In this document: positions 15,478 to 23,656 of the stretch, in pieces
How the letters are laid out: every line of letters begins with the position of its first letter
Position numbering within the stretch: the first letter of the stretch is position 1
Origin: a virus
Strand: one strand, 5' to 3'
DNA length: 37,354 nt
Virus record (IMG/VR): IMGVR_UViG_3300048839_001685
Span: 1 to 37,354 of that record
Translations under genes and position numbers: made by a program
Notes under the pieces: generated by a model
What the model was told of the DNA's origin: nothing
The model's input: only the letters and a program-made list of their open reading frames with translations
Databases searched by the model: none

Positions 15478-17577
15478 GTGGCACCGGTCCTGACGATCGA
15501 CATCCACGCCGTGATCACGGCTCTCGGCAAGGCGGACGGGGCATCCGTCTCCGCCGCCGAACTCGGCGTCTCCCTTCTCACGAACGCAGTCGCGGGCACG
15601 CTCCCCAATGGCCAGCGGTGCATCAAGAGCAACGGTGTATCGGCCCTGATCTTCCGGCCCGAGGCGACCGCGACCGCGTCCGCACGCGGCGAGGACTACT
15701 ACGCCGTCCGGTTCAACCTTCGGGCCGAGACCTCCGGCTCGATCACGCCCGCCAACACCGCCGATTTCTTCCGACACGCCGGGACTTCCGAGCCGCGATT
15801 CCACATCTCGGTCAACACAGGCTATGTCGCGTTCGCGTCCCGGCACGGGGCGGCGGCCGGGAATGTCCACCAGTTCAGCCAATCTCAGACCGCGACCGAT
15901 GGGCGAAACCTGCCCTTCAACGAGTCGGCTGAAGTCACATGGTTCGCCGTACGCTCGGGCACGGCGGCCACCGATTTCGTCGGCCTGTTCGTCGATGGAA
16001 CATGCGTCGCGGCGACCAGCGAACTTCAGTCGGATGTGACCTTCAGCAACGGCAACTTCTGTTCCCTGCCGAACACAACCAACTTGACCTGGCAGATCCA
16101 CGGGCTGCTCGAGGTCTACTCGACCGATGACTATGAGGCCGAGGGCCTGCTCGAACCGCCCGACGGTACCTACCGCATCCAGCAGGCGTTCGCGTCGCAG
16201 ACCGCATTCCTTCCTCCGGGCGTGACCATCTCGTCATCCGGCATCGCGCGGGCCGATGAGCGGCAGAATGTCGGCTCCGGCATCAACATCGGCGACCACG
16301 CAATCACACTGACCGGGACCAACGGCTCGTCCGAGACCGTCACCTACAAACCGCCGACCGCGCCGACATTCTCCGCCGCCGGGTTCCTGACCGTGCGCGC
16401 CCGGCAGATACAGGGGGCTTCGCTCGCAACCATAGTGGTTCGGGCTCAAGACACCGCCGGGAACAATATCGTTCGGGTCCGGATCCTTAGCGACGCGATC
16501 GAAGGCAACATCATCGACTACTCCATCGGGGCCGGAGCGTTCGTCACGCTCGCCTCGGGGATCACGCTCACCGGGCTGTATGTCGTCCAGTTCCAGCAGC
16601 GCAGCGACGGGCGGATGGCGATCCAGGTCAAGGACGACACGATCATCAACACGACCGACGGCTCGATCTGGTCCGCCGCCGTCGAGACGGGGCACACCAC
16701 TCCGATCCGGCAGGTCAAGATCACCAGGACCGGCACCTACTTTTCATCCACGGTCACGCGGCGCGGCCATGTCGAATGGCTCCACCGGCCCGTGCTCGGC
16801 ATCTACACCGATTCATGGACCAGCGGGGACGCGGGGAGCGTACCGCTGAACCAGGTTCCCAACCACATTACAGCCATGTGGCGGGGCTCACGGATCGGCG
16901 AGTGCATCCGGCCGCTCGAACTCGGGCCGGTGGTCGGCGGGGCCGACCCGCTCGCGTTCATCACAACCGGCAACGAGCCGTGGGGCCGTCGCGGCTGGAG
17001 CACGACCAACTGGGCGAGCGCTTCACCGAATCTCCCAGATCATGTCATGGGCTCGCTTTGCATCGTCGGCTTTTCGTGCATGAACACGATGGACCAGAAT
17101 GAGGCAACCATCAACGCGGGCGGGTCCGGGCTCGCCACGCTGCTCACGAACACGATCAACACCTATGTCGACATCTGCGAGCGGTTGCTCGCCAACGCCA
17201 ACACGGTCTGGTTCTGCGGGTTCGTGCCGCCGCCGGTCGGATCCTTCGTCGGTCGCGGCCCGACGAGCGAAGCAATGTCCCAGTTCTGTGCCGACGCATC
17301 AGCCGGGATCGTCGAGGCCCTCCGCCTCGTCACCGTGCCGGAGGGCTCGGTGCTGGCGATCTCCGATGTCCACGCCTACGCGGTGGATGTTCAGGCCGAG
17401 GACCCGGCCACAGACTGGGTTTGGGACACGGCTGGCATCCACCTCAACACGACCTTCTTTGACCCGGTGTACGCGGACTACGCGCGGGCGTCGGTGGAGT
17501 TCAGGGGGTATGAGCCGCCGGTGTCCGGCGGCGCGGCCGCGCTCCGCGGGCGGGGCAGGGCCAGGGGCAGGTGGTAG
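15478..17577 (+). CDS. Large surface/tail protein with SGNH-hydrolase-like C-terminus
   Basis: A 699-residue protein with a GTG start one base after the preceding stop codon. Residues 1-420 are beta-rich with two lectin- or laminin-like stretches (for example TSGSITPANTADFFRHAGTS and SLATIVVRAQDTAGNN). Residues about 440-680 look like a SGNH/GDSL hydrolase: block I LGIYTDSWT, block III-like VGFSCMNTMDQNE, and block V DTAGIHLN with the Asp-x-x-x-His spacing. Such domains remove acyl groups from polysaccharide and occur in phage tailspikes. The C-terminus is Gly/Arg-rich (ALRGRGRARGRW). By eye it uses more A and T at third positions than the head genes, hinting at separate origin. Hydrolase activity is inference; the second catalytic blocks are not clear. 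Confidence 0.65.
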   Translation: MAPVLTIDIHAVITALGKADGASVSAAELGVSLLTNAVAGTLPNGQRCIKSNGVSALIFRPEATATASARGEDYYAVRFNLRAETSGSITPANTADFFRHAGTSEPRFHISVNTGYVAFASRHGAAAGNVHQFSQSQTATDGRNLPFNESAEVTWFAVRSGTAATDFVGLFVDGTCVAATSELQSDVTFSNGNFCSLPNTTNLTWQIHGLLEVYSTDDYEAEGLLEPPDGTYRIQQAFASQTAFLPPGVTISSSGIARADERQNVGSGINIGDHAITLTGTNGSSETVTYKPPTAPTFSAAGFLTVRARQIQGASLATIVVRAQDTAGNNIVRVRILSDAIEGNIIDYSIGAGAFVTLASGITLTGLYVVQFQQRSDGRMAIQVKDDTIINTTDGSIWSAAVETGHTTPIRQVKITRTGTYFSSTVTRRGHVEWLHRPVLGIYTDSWTSGDAGSVPLNQVPNHITAMWRGSRIGECIRPLELGPVVGGADPLAFITTGNEPWGRRGWSTTNWASASPNLPDHVMGSLCIVGFSCMNTMDQNEATINAGGSGLATLLTNTINTYVDICERLLANANTVWFCGFVPPPVGSFVGRGPTSEAMSQFCADASAGIVEALRLVTVPEGSVLAISDVHAYAVDVQAEDPATDWVWDTAGIHLNTTFFDPVYADYARASVEFRGYEPPVSGGAAALRGRGRARGRW

Positions 17578-17859
17578 AGGGGGAGTGACAGGCGGGAGGC
17601 CTGTCCCACCGGGGGGCGGAGGAGCAGGAGCGACAGGCGGGACGCCTGGCTTGCCGAGAGAGAGAAGTTCACCACAGAGGCGCAGAGGGCGCAGAGAACA
17701 GACCGGATCCCTCTGTGATCTCTGGGTCTCTGTGGTGAAGAAAAAGAGAGGACACGGCTCGGCGAGCCGTGCCACCAGAGGCCGGGCCGCCGAGCGGGAG
17801 AGGGCCGAGAGCGACAGGCGGGACGCCTGGCTTGCCAGAAAGCGACAGAGAGGAACACC
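17578..17859. repeat. Repeat cluster: C, C, A, B, C
   Basis: C at 17585-17612 (one base changed, GGCGGGAGGCC), C at 17629-17657, A at 17668-17739, B at 17750-17776 and C at 17812-17838. The gap is almost wholly repeats; the ribosome site GAGAGGAA of the next gene follows the last C. Confidence 0.9.
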
Positions 17860-18438
17860 ATGCTGATCACGACTTCGCTGACCATCGACGCGGCGCCCCG
17901 GCGCAAGGCCTCCGCCACCTGGACCGAGGGGCCCCAGGACCGGCCCGCCGACTACACGCCCATCACTCTGGGCCGGCTCTACACCCACGGCCGCTACCGC
18001 GGGGCGATGTGCATGCCCGTCGGCGAGGGCGCCGCCGACGATGTGGTGAGCTACCGCCTCTGGCTCGCCGACGCCATGGCCCTCAGGGCCGGGCCGCGCA
18101 ACACCATCAGCGGACGCGTCAGCCTGGCGCTGCTGGGGACCGGGACCTTCACGCTCTCGACCATGACCGGGGCCGCGGGCGATCCGGTGACCGACCTGAT
18201 GCGCTACGCCGACACGCTGACCTATGTGCCCGCGACCAGCGAGACCACGCCCAAGGGCGCGGGGTCGATGATCCTCGCGGCCCTGACCGAGACCGAGGTC
18301 CAGGTCTACAGCCCCGCGAACAACACGCCGGCCCGGCTGGTCATCCCCGACCTGGGCGGGGGATGGGCCGCGGCGTTCGAGATGGTGTCCGATGACGCGG
18401 CCAAGAAGGGGGCGATGCTGGTCCGGCTGATGGTGTGA
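17860..18438 (+). CDS. Hypothetical virion protein
   Basis: A 192-residue, beta-rich protein (MLITTSLTIDAAPRRKASATWTEGP... ISGRVSLALLGTGTFTLSTMTG... STE VQVYSPANNTPARLVIPDL). GAGAGGAACACC precedes the ATG. It lies at the junction of the head and tail modules, so a connector, tail-tip or decoration role is likely, but no family is recognised. No membrane segment or signal peptide. Confidence 0.6.
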   Translation: MLITTSLTIDAAPRRKASATWTEGPQDRPADYTPITLGRLYTHGRYRGAMCMPVGEGAADDVVSYRLWLADAMALRAGPRNTISGRVSLALLGTGTFTLSTMTGAAGDPVTDLMRYADTLTYVPATSETTPKGAGSMILAALTETEVQVYSPANNTPARLVIPDLGGGWAAAFEMVSDDAAKKGAMLVRLMV

Positions 18439-18659
18439 GGAGCGTTTACCACAGAGGCGCAGAGGGCGCAGAGAACAGACTGAATCGGCTCTGTGATCTC
18501 TGCGACTCTGTGGTGAATGAATGGGTTGGAGCGACAGGCGGGACGCCTGTCCCACCGAGAGAGAAGAGAGAGAGAGGACACGGCTCGGCGAGCCGTGCCA
18601 CCGGCGAGCCGTGCCACCAAGAGCCGTGCCACCGGCGAGCCGCCGGGGAAGGAAGTGCG
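18439..18659. repeat. Repeat cluster: A, C, B with half-units
   Basis: A at 18445-18517, starting six bases after the stop; C at 18531-18558; B at about 18577-18602, followed by three partial B units to about 18,640. The ribosome site GGAAGGAAG of the next gene follows. Confidence 0.88.
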
Positions 18660-19493
18660 ATGATCAGCCCGCCGATCAGGACCGCGGGGCTCAGACGCCG
18701 CGAGCGGAATGTCGCGGTCCAGGCCGAGGCGTTCCGGAAGAAGATCGAGGCCGGACGCGACCGGCTCGACCGCGTCGGCGAGGACTCGGTCAAGGCCATG
18801 GGCTCGGTCTTTCTCGACGCGATCGAGGCGATCGCGCCGAGGGACACCAACCGCTTCGTCCGCGCCTACCAGCAGGCGGGCAACCTCGCCGGGCTCGAGC
18901 CCCGGCCTTTGCTCCCCGTGACCGCCTCACGCAACCGCGAGCTCTTCCTGGCCGCTCTCCAGAAGCAGGCCGAGCACTGGCGGAAGCGCGAGGCGTACTG
19001 GCAGGGGTGGATCGACCGCGCCGACGCCGACGATGCGCGGGGCCTGACCACCAAGGCCGGAAAACCCCGGAAGCCCCGGCGGTCCCAGCCCTGGTACCGG
19101 CGCTATCTCCGGAACCGCGACCGGGCCGCGGCCCGCCTCAACAAGGTGCTCAACATCCTCGCCGAGGCGACCGAGACCGAGAGCTTCTTGCTGTTTGACA
19201 AGGGCCGGTTCATCGCGGGTTCGAACCGGAGCGGCCGGGGCAAGCGCGGGGAGAAGTTTCTGTCGACGATCCGCGCGCAGGTCCACGGGGGCGAGGGGTG
19301 GGTCGAGCGGGCCGGGCCGGTGGCGCTCCTGCACCTGAAGAACAAGGAGGCGCACGCGAGCATCGTGGCCCGGGCGGCCCGGCACGGGCGGCCGGTGGAC
19401 TACGCGCTGCGGGCCATCAAGGGGATCGGCGGGGGCAAGGTCAGCAGGCAGGCCGCGGCGGCGCTGCGGCAGGCGACGGGGTTCGCGGCGTAG
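18660..19493 (+). CDS. Minor tail/tail-completion protein (gpZ-like)
   Basis: A 277-residue protein starting at ATG 18660 behind AAGGAAG. The segment SVKAMGSVFLDAIEAIAPRDTNRFVRAYQQAGNLAG is typical of HK97-gp10 or lambda-gpZ-like proteins, in which a helix and the APRDTG-like loop precede a beta domain. In lambda, Z acts late in tail maturation for infectivity. The central section is very basic (KAGKPRKPRRSQPWYRRYLRNRDRAAARL), and a second domain (residues about 165-255) has alternating strands and ends with IGGGKVSRQAAAALRQATG. Its place upstream of tail-terminator and tube genes supports the call. Confidence 0.65.
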   Translation: MISPPIRTAGLRRRERNVAVQAEAFRKKIEAGRDRLDRVGEDSVKAMGSVFLDAIEAIAPRDTNRFVRAYQQAGNLAGLEPRPLLPVTASRNRELFLAALQKQAEHWRKREAYWQGWIDRADADDARGLTTKAGKPRKPRRSQPWYRRYLRNRDRAAARLNKVLNILAEATETESFLLFDKGRFIAGSNRSGRGKRGEKFLSTIRAQVHGGEGWVERAGPVALLHLKNKEAHASIVARAARHGRPVDYALRAIKGIGGGKVSRQAAAALRQATGFAA

Positions 19494-19670
19494 GGGAGAA
19501 GGGGAGCGACAGGCGGGACGCCTGGGCTGCCAGAGAGAAGAGTTCACCACAGAGGCGCAGAAAGCACAGAGGAAAGATCCGGATCCTTCTCTGTGATCTC
19601 TGGGTCTCTGTGGTGAAAGAGAGCGGAGGACACGGCTCGGCGAGCCGTGCCACCGGGAGCCGGGGTAACC
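19494..19670. repeat. Repeat cluster: C, A, B
   Basis: C at 19506-19533, A at 19543-19617, B at 19627-19654. B runs to within 17 bases of the next ATG, with no clear Shine-Dalgarno sequence. Confidence 0.9.
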
Positions 19671-20042
19671 ATGGGATTCGGCGAGGAGATGCGGGCCGCG
19701 GCGGTGGACATCGTCGGGATCCTCGGCGAGGGGACGGTCACGCTCGTGATCCCCGTGCCCGGGGCCCTGGACCCCGTCGCCGGGACGCGGGCGTCGACCA
19801 CGGTCGAGGCCACACTGCCCGCCGTCGTCCACGGGCTCGACGCGCGGCGATCGGGGGGGATCGACGCGGCCGCCGCCGGACGCGTCACCTTCGCCGTCGA
19901 ACGCGCCGCGCTCGAGGACGCCGGGATCACGCCGAAGATGATCACCCGCAACGCCACCCTCACTCGCGACGGCGTGGCCCACGCCGTGCACGCCGTTCTC
20001 AGCGATCACGGGTTCGTCCGGCTGGAGTGCTCGAAGCGATGA
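19671..20042 (+). CDS. Head-tail joining protein candidate
   Basis: A 123-residue protein: N-terminal helix (MGFGEEMRAAAVDIVGILGEGTVTLVIPV), then a beta-barrel-like pattern ending DAGITPKMITRNATLTRDGVAHAVHAVLSDHGFVRLECSKR. A short helix plus a small barrel is the shape of head-closure proteins (gpFII or SPP1 gp16 type) that seal the portal and dock the tail. The next gene starts within its last codons (ATGATG), so they are coupled. I selected ATG 19671; the in-frame ATG at 19647 would include B repeat sequence. Assigned by position and pattern. Confidence 0.55.
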   Translation: MGFGEEMRAAAVDIVGILGEGTVTLVIPVPGALDPVAGTRASTTVEATLPAVVHGLDARRSGGIDAAAAGRVTFAVERAALEDAGITPKMITRNATLTRDGVAHAVHAVLSDHGFVRLECSKR

Positions 20043-20443
20043 TGGCCGAGATCCAGCGCATCCTGCTGGCGGCCCTGCTCGATGCGGCGCCCGCGGATGT
20101 CCCCGTGCTGATGACGCACGAGGACGACCCCGTCGAGGACGGGCCGTTCATCCGCCTGCACCCCGTGATGGAGGGGCCGCGATCGGCGGGGGACCCGATC
20201 CACCGGGGCCTGATCGCCCGCGTCGGCGTCCAGGTCCCCGTCAGCGCCCTGGCCGCCGACGGGCACGCTTTGGCGGCCCTGGCCGACACCGTCCGCGGGG
20301 CCCTGGCCGGGCGTCGTCTGGCCGGCAGCGGCGTCGCCCTGACCATCGCCGACGGCGTCGTCCGCGTCAGCGCCGCCGATCCCGCTTTGCGTCTGCAGGA
20401 CGCCCAGGTCGATTTCACCGCGTACGCCCAGGTGATCGCGTAG
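20039..20443 (+). CDS. Tail terminator candidate (gpU-like)
   Basis: A 134-residue protein immediately before the tail tube gene. The pattern, with an N-terminal helix (IQRILLAALLDAA), strands around VPVLMTHED and ARVGVQVPVSAL, a central helix (HALAALADTVRGALAG) and a C-terminal strand (AQVDFTAYAQVIA), agrees with tail-terminator proteins of the gpU type, whose hexamer caps the tail tube and joins it to the head. ATG 20042 is an alternative start. Overlaps the previous gene by four bases. Confidence 0.62.
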   Translation: MMAEIQRILLAALLDAAPADVPVLMTHEDDPVEDGPFIRLHPVMEGPRSAGDPIHRGLIARVGVQVPVSALAADGHALAALADTVRGALAGRRLAGSGVALTIADGVVRVSAADPALRLQDAQVDFTAYAQVIA

Positions 20444-20457
20444 CACAGGAGAGTCTC

Positions 20458-20949
20458 ATGGCCAATCTGAACATCAACGATGCGGGGACGATGCGGTTCG
20501 CCAACGGCGGCAGGCTCATCCTCACCGACAGCACGAACAACTACACCGTCCTCACGATCGTCGACGGCACGCTCCGCCTGACCGAGGGGGGACGGGAGGT
20601 CAGCCAGGTCAGCTCGGCGGGGACGCTGCTCCCCCCGACGCTGGGCGACGAGCGGCCCAGCACCGTCGAGGCCGATTTTCTGTATACCGGCGAGCACGGG
20701 ACCAACACCCTGCAGACCCTGATGAGCCACGCGGCCGTCGCCGACGGACTCGCGCCCGAGTTCGGGGTGATCCTCGAGTGGGCCGACGATACCGGCGCGG
20801 AGACCGGCGTGCGCTGCGAGCTGACGCGGTGCTATTTCACCCAGCCGCTGAGCGTGCAGGCCTCGGGGGATCAGGGGCCCGATCGCGTGCAGCTCCGGAT
20901 GGCGAGCCGCGATCCGCATGGGGAGTGGGAGGACTACGACAACTCGTGA
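20458..20949 (+). CDS. Major tail (tube) protein candidate
   Basis: A 163-residue beta-rich protein behind AGGAG. Strands such as RLILTDSTNNYTVLTIVDGTLRL, RPSTVEADFLYTGE and FGVILEWADDTGAETGVRCELTRCYF, ending in RVQLRMASRDPHGEWEDYD, fit tube proteins of the gpV/Hcp-like fold that stack as hexamers. The position directly before the G/GT frameshift pair and the tape measure makes the tube role strong, since this order is conserved in siphoviruses. Confidence 0.75.
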   Translation: MANLNINDAGTMRFANGGRLILTDSTNNYTVLTIVDGTLRLTEGGREVSQVSSAGTLLPPTLGDERPSTVEADFLYTGEHGTNTLQTLMSHAAVADGLAPEFGVILEWADDTGAETGVRCELTRCYFTQPLSVQASGDQGPDRVQLRMASRDPHGEWEDYDNS

Positions 20950-21113
20950 TCGGGCGGGACAGTTCACCATTAAGTCGCAGAGGACACAGAGGAAGACCAG
21001 AATCGACTCTGTGATCTCTGTGTCTCTGTGGTGAAAGATAAAGGACACGGCTCGGCGAGCCGTGCCACCAGGAGCCGTGCCACCAAGAGCCGTGTCACCG
21101 AGAAGGGGGAGCG
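20950..21113. repeat. Repeat cluster: diverged A, B with half-units
   Basis: A at 20963-21035 with a mutated left arm (CACCATTAAGTCGCAGAG); B at about 21042-21069, then two partial B units to about 21102. The site AGAAGGGGGAG follows. Confidence 0.88.
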
Positions 21114-21563
21114 ATGCTGAGTCTGAATGATCTGGAACTGTCGATCCGGCGCGGGGAGGCGGCGGTGATGATCGGGGGCGTCGAGCGCGCCGTCCGCGTC
21201 ATCACCATGGCCGAGGCCGAGGAGATCGAGGCCGTCATCCCCGACGGGCCGGGGGCCAACATCGACCGCAACTGCCTGCACGCCGCGCTCGCCCTGGGCG
21301 TCGACGCCGCCGAGTGGGACACCGAGGGGCTCGGGCTCAAGCCTTTGCCCCCGGACGCGCGGCAGAAGGAGAGCCCCGCGGGCCGTCGGCTGCGCTACGC
21401 CCGGGCCGTGGTCCCACGGCTCAAGGCTTTGCTCACGCCCGCCGAGATCATCGCCGTCTGCGAGGCCAGGCCGGGAAAAGACGAACGGTCCGGCTCGTCG
21501 ACCGCCGCGGCCGCCGGACCCGGACCTGGCACGCCCTCCGCGTCTTCGAGAAGTTCCCGCTGA
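21114..21563 (+). CDS. Tail assembly chaperone G
   Basis: A 149-residue protein between tail tube and tape measure genes, the place of lambda gpG. Residues 1-122 form the shared part of G and the longer GT; the last 27 residues after the slip site are Ser/Ala/Gly-rich and low-complexity (SSTAAAAGPGPGTPSASS), as expected for a frame that is not under strong selection. G-type proteins bind the tape measure protein and hold it ready for tube polymerisation. A slippery heptamer lies at 21473-21479. AAGGGGGAG precedes the ATG. Confidence 0.82.
   Translation: MLSLNDLELSIRRGEAAVMIGGVERAVRVITMAEAEEIEAVIPDGPGANIDRNCLHAALALGVDAAEWDTEGLGLKPLPPDARQKESPAGRRLRYARAVVPRLKALLTPAEIIAVCEARPGKDERSGSSTAAAAGPGPGTPSASSRSSR
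21473..21520 (+). promoter_or_regulatory. Programmed -1 frameshift signal
   Basis: Slippery heptamer GGGAAAA at 21473-21479, read in the zero frame as G-GGA-AAA, the canonical X-XXY-YYZ arrangement. Seven bases later a perfect 7-bp stem GGTCCGG (21487-21493) pairs with CCGGACC (21514-21520). Shifting back one base after AAA enters the open frame that ends at 21652. Confidence 0.88.
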
Positions 21564-21652
21564 TCATGCAGGCCGCGGGGGGGGACCCCGACCGCGTCCC
21601 GCCGGCGGTGCTCGAGCTGTACGGGGGGTATTGCGAGATGGGGAGGGAGTGA
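21479..21652 (+). CDS. GT extension of tail assembly chaperone (-1 frame)
   Basis: The T part of the GT fusion, reached by the -1 slip at 21473-21479. It adds 57 residues to the first 122 of G, giving a 179-residue product. Its reading is protein-like, with aromatic and hydrophobic pattern (RTWHALRVFEKFPLIMQAAG, then AVLELYGGYCEMGRE), unlike the low-complexity zero-frame tail of G. In lambda the T domain contacts the tube protein and recruits it to the tape measure-chaperone complex. It has no plausible start codon of its own near its beginning. Confidence 0.85.
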   Translation, partial: RRTVRLVDRRGRRTRTWHALRVFEKFPLIMQAAGGDPDRVPPAVLELYGGYCEMGRE

Positions 21653-21805
21653 GAATAGAGGGGACACGGCTCGGCGAGCCGTGCCACCTGGGGGAGGTCC
21701 ACCGGGAGAAGAGTTCACCACAGAGGCGCAGAGGGCGCAGAGGAAAGACCTGAATCCCCCTCTGTGGGCTCTGGGTCTCTGTGGTGAGATGGATCGGTAA
21801 CACCT
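21653..21805. repeat. Repeat cluster: B, A
   Basis: B at 21661-21689 and A at 21714-21788 (right arm with TGTGGGCTC instead of TGTGATCTC). The order is reversed relative to most gaps. The tape measure gene follows with only weak ribosome-site similarity (GGTAACACCT). Confidence 0.88.
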
Positions 21806-23473
21806 ATGGCGGACATCACCACCACCATCGGGGCCGACCTGTCGGCGCTGGACGCGGACCTGCGGCAGGCCGTCAGCAAGCAGGAGCGGTACGCGAGTAT
21901 CGTCCGCATGATCGACGAGCGGATCGCGCGCGACGCGGTCCGCAACGCAACCAGCATCCAGCGCGCCAGCGCCGCCGCCGAGCGGCAGTCGATCAACTTT
22001 CTGCACCGGTTCACCACGACCTCCGGCGAGGGGGCCAAGGCCATGCAGGCCCTCGGCCTGCGGGCCCTGTCCGGCGCCGCCGCGGTCGCGCTGGCCACCC
22101 GGGCCATCGGCCGATCCGCCGACGCCTACGGCAAGGAGTTCACCTTCGCGGGCCAGCGGCTGGCGGCGCTCGACCGCCAGAGCGCGGCTTTGGGCTCGAC
22201 GCTGCGCCGCGATTTGTTCGGCGCGTTCGTCGACGGGCGATCGGTCCTCAACGAGACGCTCGGCCTGCTGGAGAAGGGCCGCGAGGCCGCGGCCCGGTTC
22301 GCGGCGAGCTACACGATCATCGGCCTCGGCTCCGAGGGGCTGTTCAACCCCGGGGCGATCCGGGCCGGGGAGGCCGCCGCGGCCCGCGCCGAGCGGATGG
22401 ACCGGGAGGCCGCCAGCCGGGCCGCCGCCGCCGGGCTGGGCCGATCGCTTGCCGAGTCCGAGGCGATGGCCCGGGGCGACCGCTTCGGGGCCGCCAGGGC
22501 CCGCGTGGACGCTGAGTTCGCGGGGTTTTCCGACCGCGTCGGCGCGACGGCGGGGCTGCTCCAGGCCGACCGGCAGGGGCTGCTCGAGGCCGCGAGCGCC
22601 CGCGCCGACCGGGAGATCGAGCGCCTCCGCGCCGAACGCGACGCCGAGCGGGCCGAGCGGGACCTGCGGCGGCGCGGCCTCGCCGCCGACGACGGGAGCG
22701 ACTTCGGGCGCCTGCAATCGTCGGCGTTCCTGGCGGCCGCGGAGGCCCAGGCGAGGGCCCGGAACCTGCTGGGCCAGCCGCTGACCTCCTCCGAACGCGC
22801 CGAGGAGATCGACGCGATCCGGCGCGGGCTGTCCGAGCGCGTCGGCCAGCTGCAGCGCGAGGCTACGCTCTCGGCCGAGCTGCTCCGGCTCGACCGCGAG
22901 CGGGCTGAGGCACTGGGCCTGGACGGGGACGCGCGGCGCGACCGGCTCAGCGAGATCGACGAGGAGCGGCGGCGGGCCGAGGCCCGGGCCGCGATCACCG
23001 ATCCGCGCCGGCTCGGGTCGGCGCTCGCCGGCATCGACGCCGAGGCGGACGCGAGGCGCCGCGACGCGGAGGCCGCCGGGGCGCTGGACCAAGCCCGGGA
23101 GGCCGACCGGCGGGCGAGGTCCGTCGGCGATGCGCGGGACACGCTCGAGAGCCTGCGGATCGAGGGGATGCGGGCCGCGGGCAAGACCCGGGAGGCCGAG
23201 CAGGCCGAGATCCGGCTGCGGTTCGGCGGCATCGAGCAGCGGTTCCGGGAGACCCTGGGCGAGGACGCGGGGCCGTACATCGAGAAGCTCGGGGCGGCGA
23301 TGGCCGAGGCGCTGGCCCGGGCGGGGAAAGAGAAATCGTCGGTGGTCAGCGCGCCGACCGGCGCGGGGGGCTTCGCCGGCGTGCGTCAGGCGATCGGGGG
23401 GGGGGCGAGCGAGCGGGTGCTGAGGAAGATCGAGGAGAACACGCGGAACACCGTGAGCTTCGTGGTGAGGTGA
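21806..23473 (+). CDS. Tape measure protein
   Basis: A 555-residue protein, almost entirely helical and coiled-coil (SALDADLRQAVSKQERYASIVRMIDERIARDAVRN; long Arg/Glu/Ala heptad-like stretches from 180 to 430), with a hydrophobic patch at residues about 82-102 (GLRALSGAAAVALATRAIG). It follows G/GT, as tape measure genes do. It sets tail length and may be ejected to help DNA entry. With the usual 0.15 nm per residue this predicts a tail of about 80 nm. The C-terminus (GASERVLRKIEENTRNTVSFVV) resembles the ends of other tape measures. It is shorter than lambda gpH (853). Confidence 0.82.
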   Translation: MADITTTIGADLSALDADLRQAVSKQERYASIVRMIDERIARDAVRNATSIQRASAAAERQSINFLHRFTTTSGEGAKAMQALGLRALSGAAAVALATRAIGRSADAYGKEFTFAGQRLAALDRQSAALGSTLRRDLFGAFVDGRSVLNETLGLLEKGREAAARFAASYTIIGLGSEGLFNPGAIRAGEAAAARAERMDREAASRAAAAGLGRSLAESEAMARGDRFGAARARVDAEFAGFSDRVGATAGLLQADRQGLLEAASARADREIERLRAERDAERAERDLRRRGLAADDGSDFGRLQSSAFLAAAEAQARARNLLGQPLTSSERAEEIDAIRRGLSERVGQLQREATLSAELLRLDRERAEALGLDGDARRDRLSEIDEERRRAEARAAITDPRRLGSALAGIDAEADARRRDAEAAGALDQAREADRRARSVGDARDTLESLRIEGMRAAGKTREAEQAEIRLRFGGIEQRFRETLGEDAGPYIEKLGAAMAEALARAGKEKSSVVSAPTGAGGFAGVRQAIGGGASERVLRKIEENTRNTVSFVVR

Positions 23474-23656
23474 GGGGAGAGATCACCACAGAGGCGCAGA
23501 GGGCGCAGAGGAAAGACCGGATTCCTCTCGGTGATCTCTGGGCCTCTGTGGTGAAAAAAGAGCGGAAGACACGGCTCGGCGAGCCGTGCCACCGCGAGCC
23601 GTGCCGCCGAGAGCCGTGCCGCCAAGAGCCGTGCTGATATGAGAAAGAAGTAAGAT
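23474..23656. repeat. Repeat cluster: A, B with half-units
   Basis: A at 23482-23555 starts nine bases after the tape measure stop. B at about 23568-23594 is followed by partial units (GCGAGCCGTGCC and similar) to about 23,636. Confidence 0.88.

Noticed and set aside
21395-23092. Long minus-strand ORF (565 codons) opposite the tape measure gene
   Set aside because: Shadow of the tape measure frame; low-complexity composition and no start signal, and it would run through family A and B repeats.
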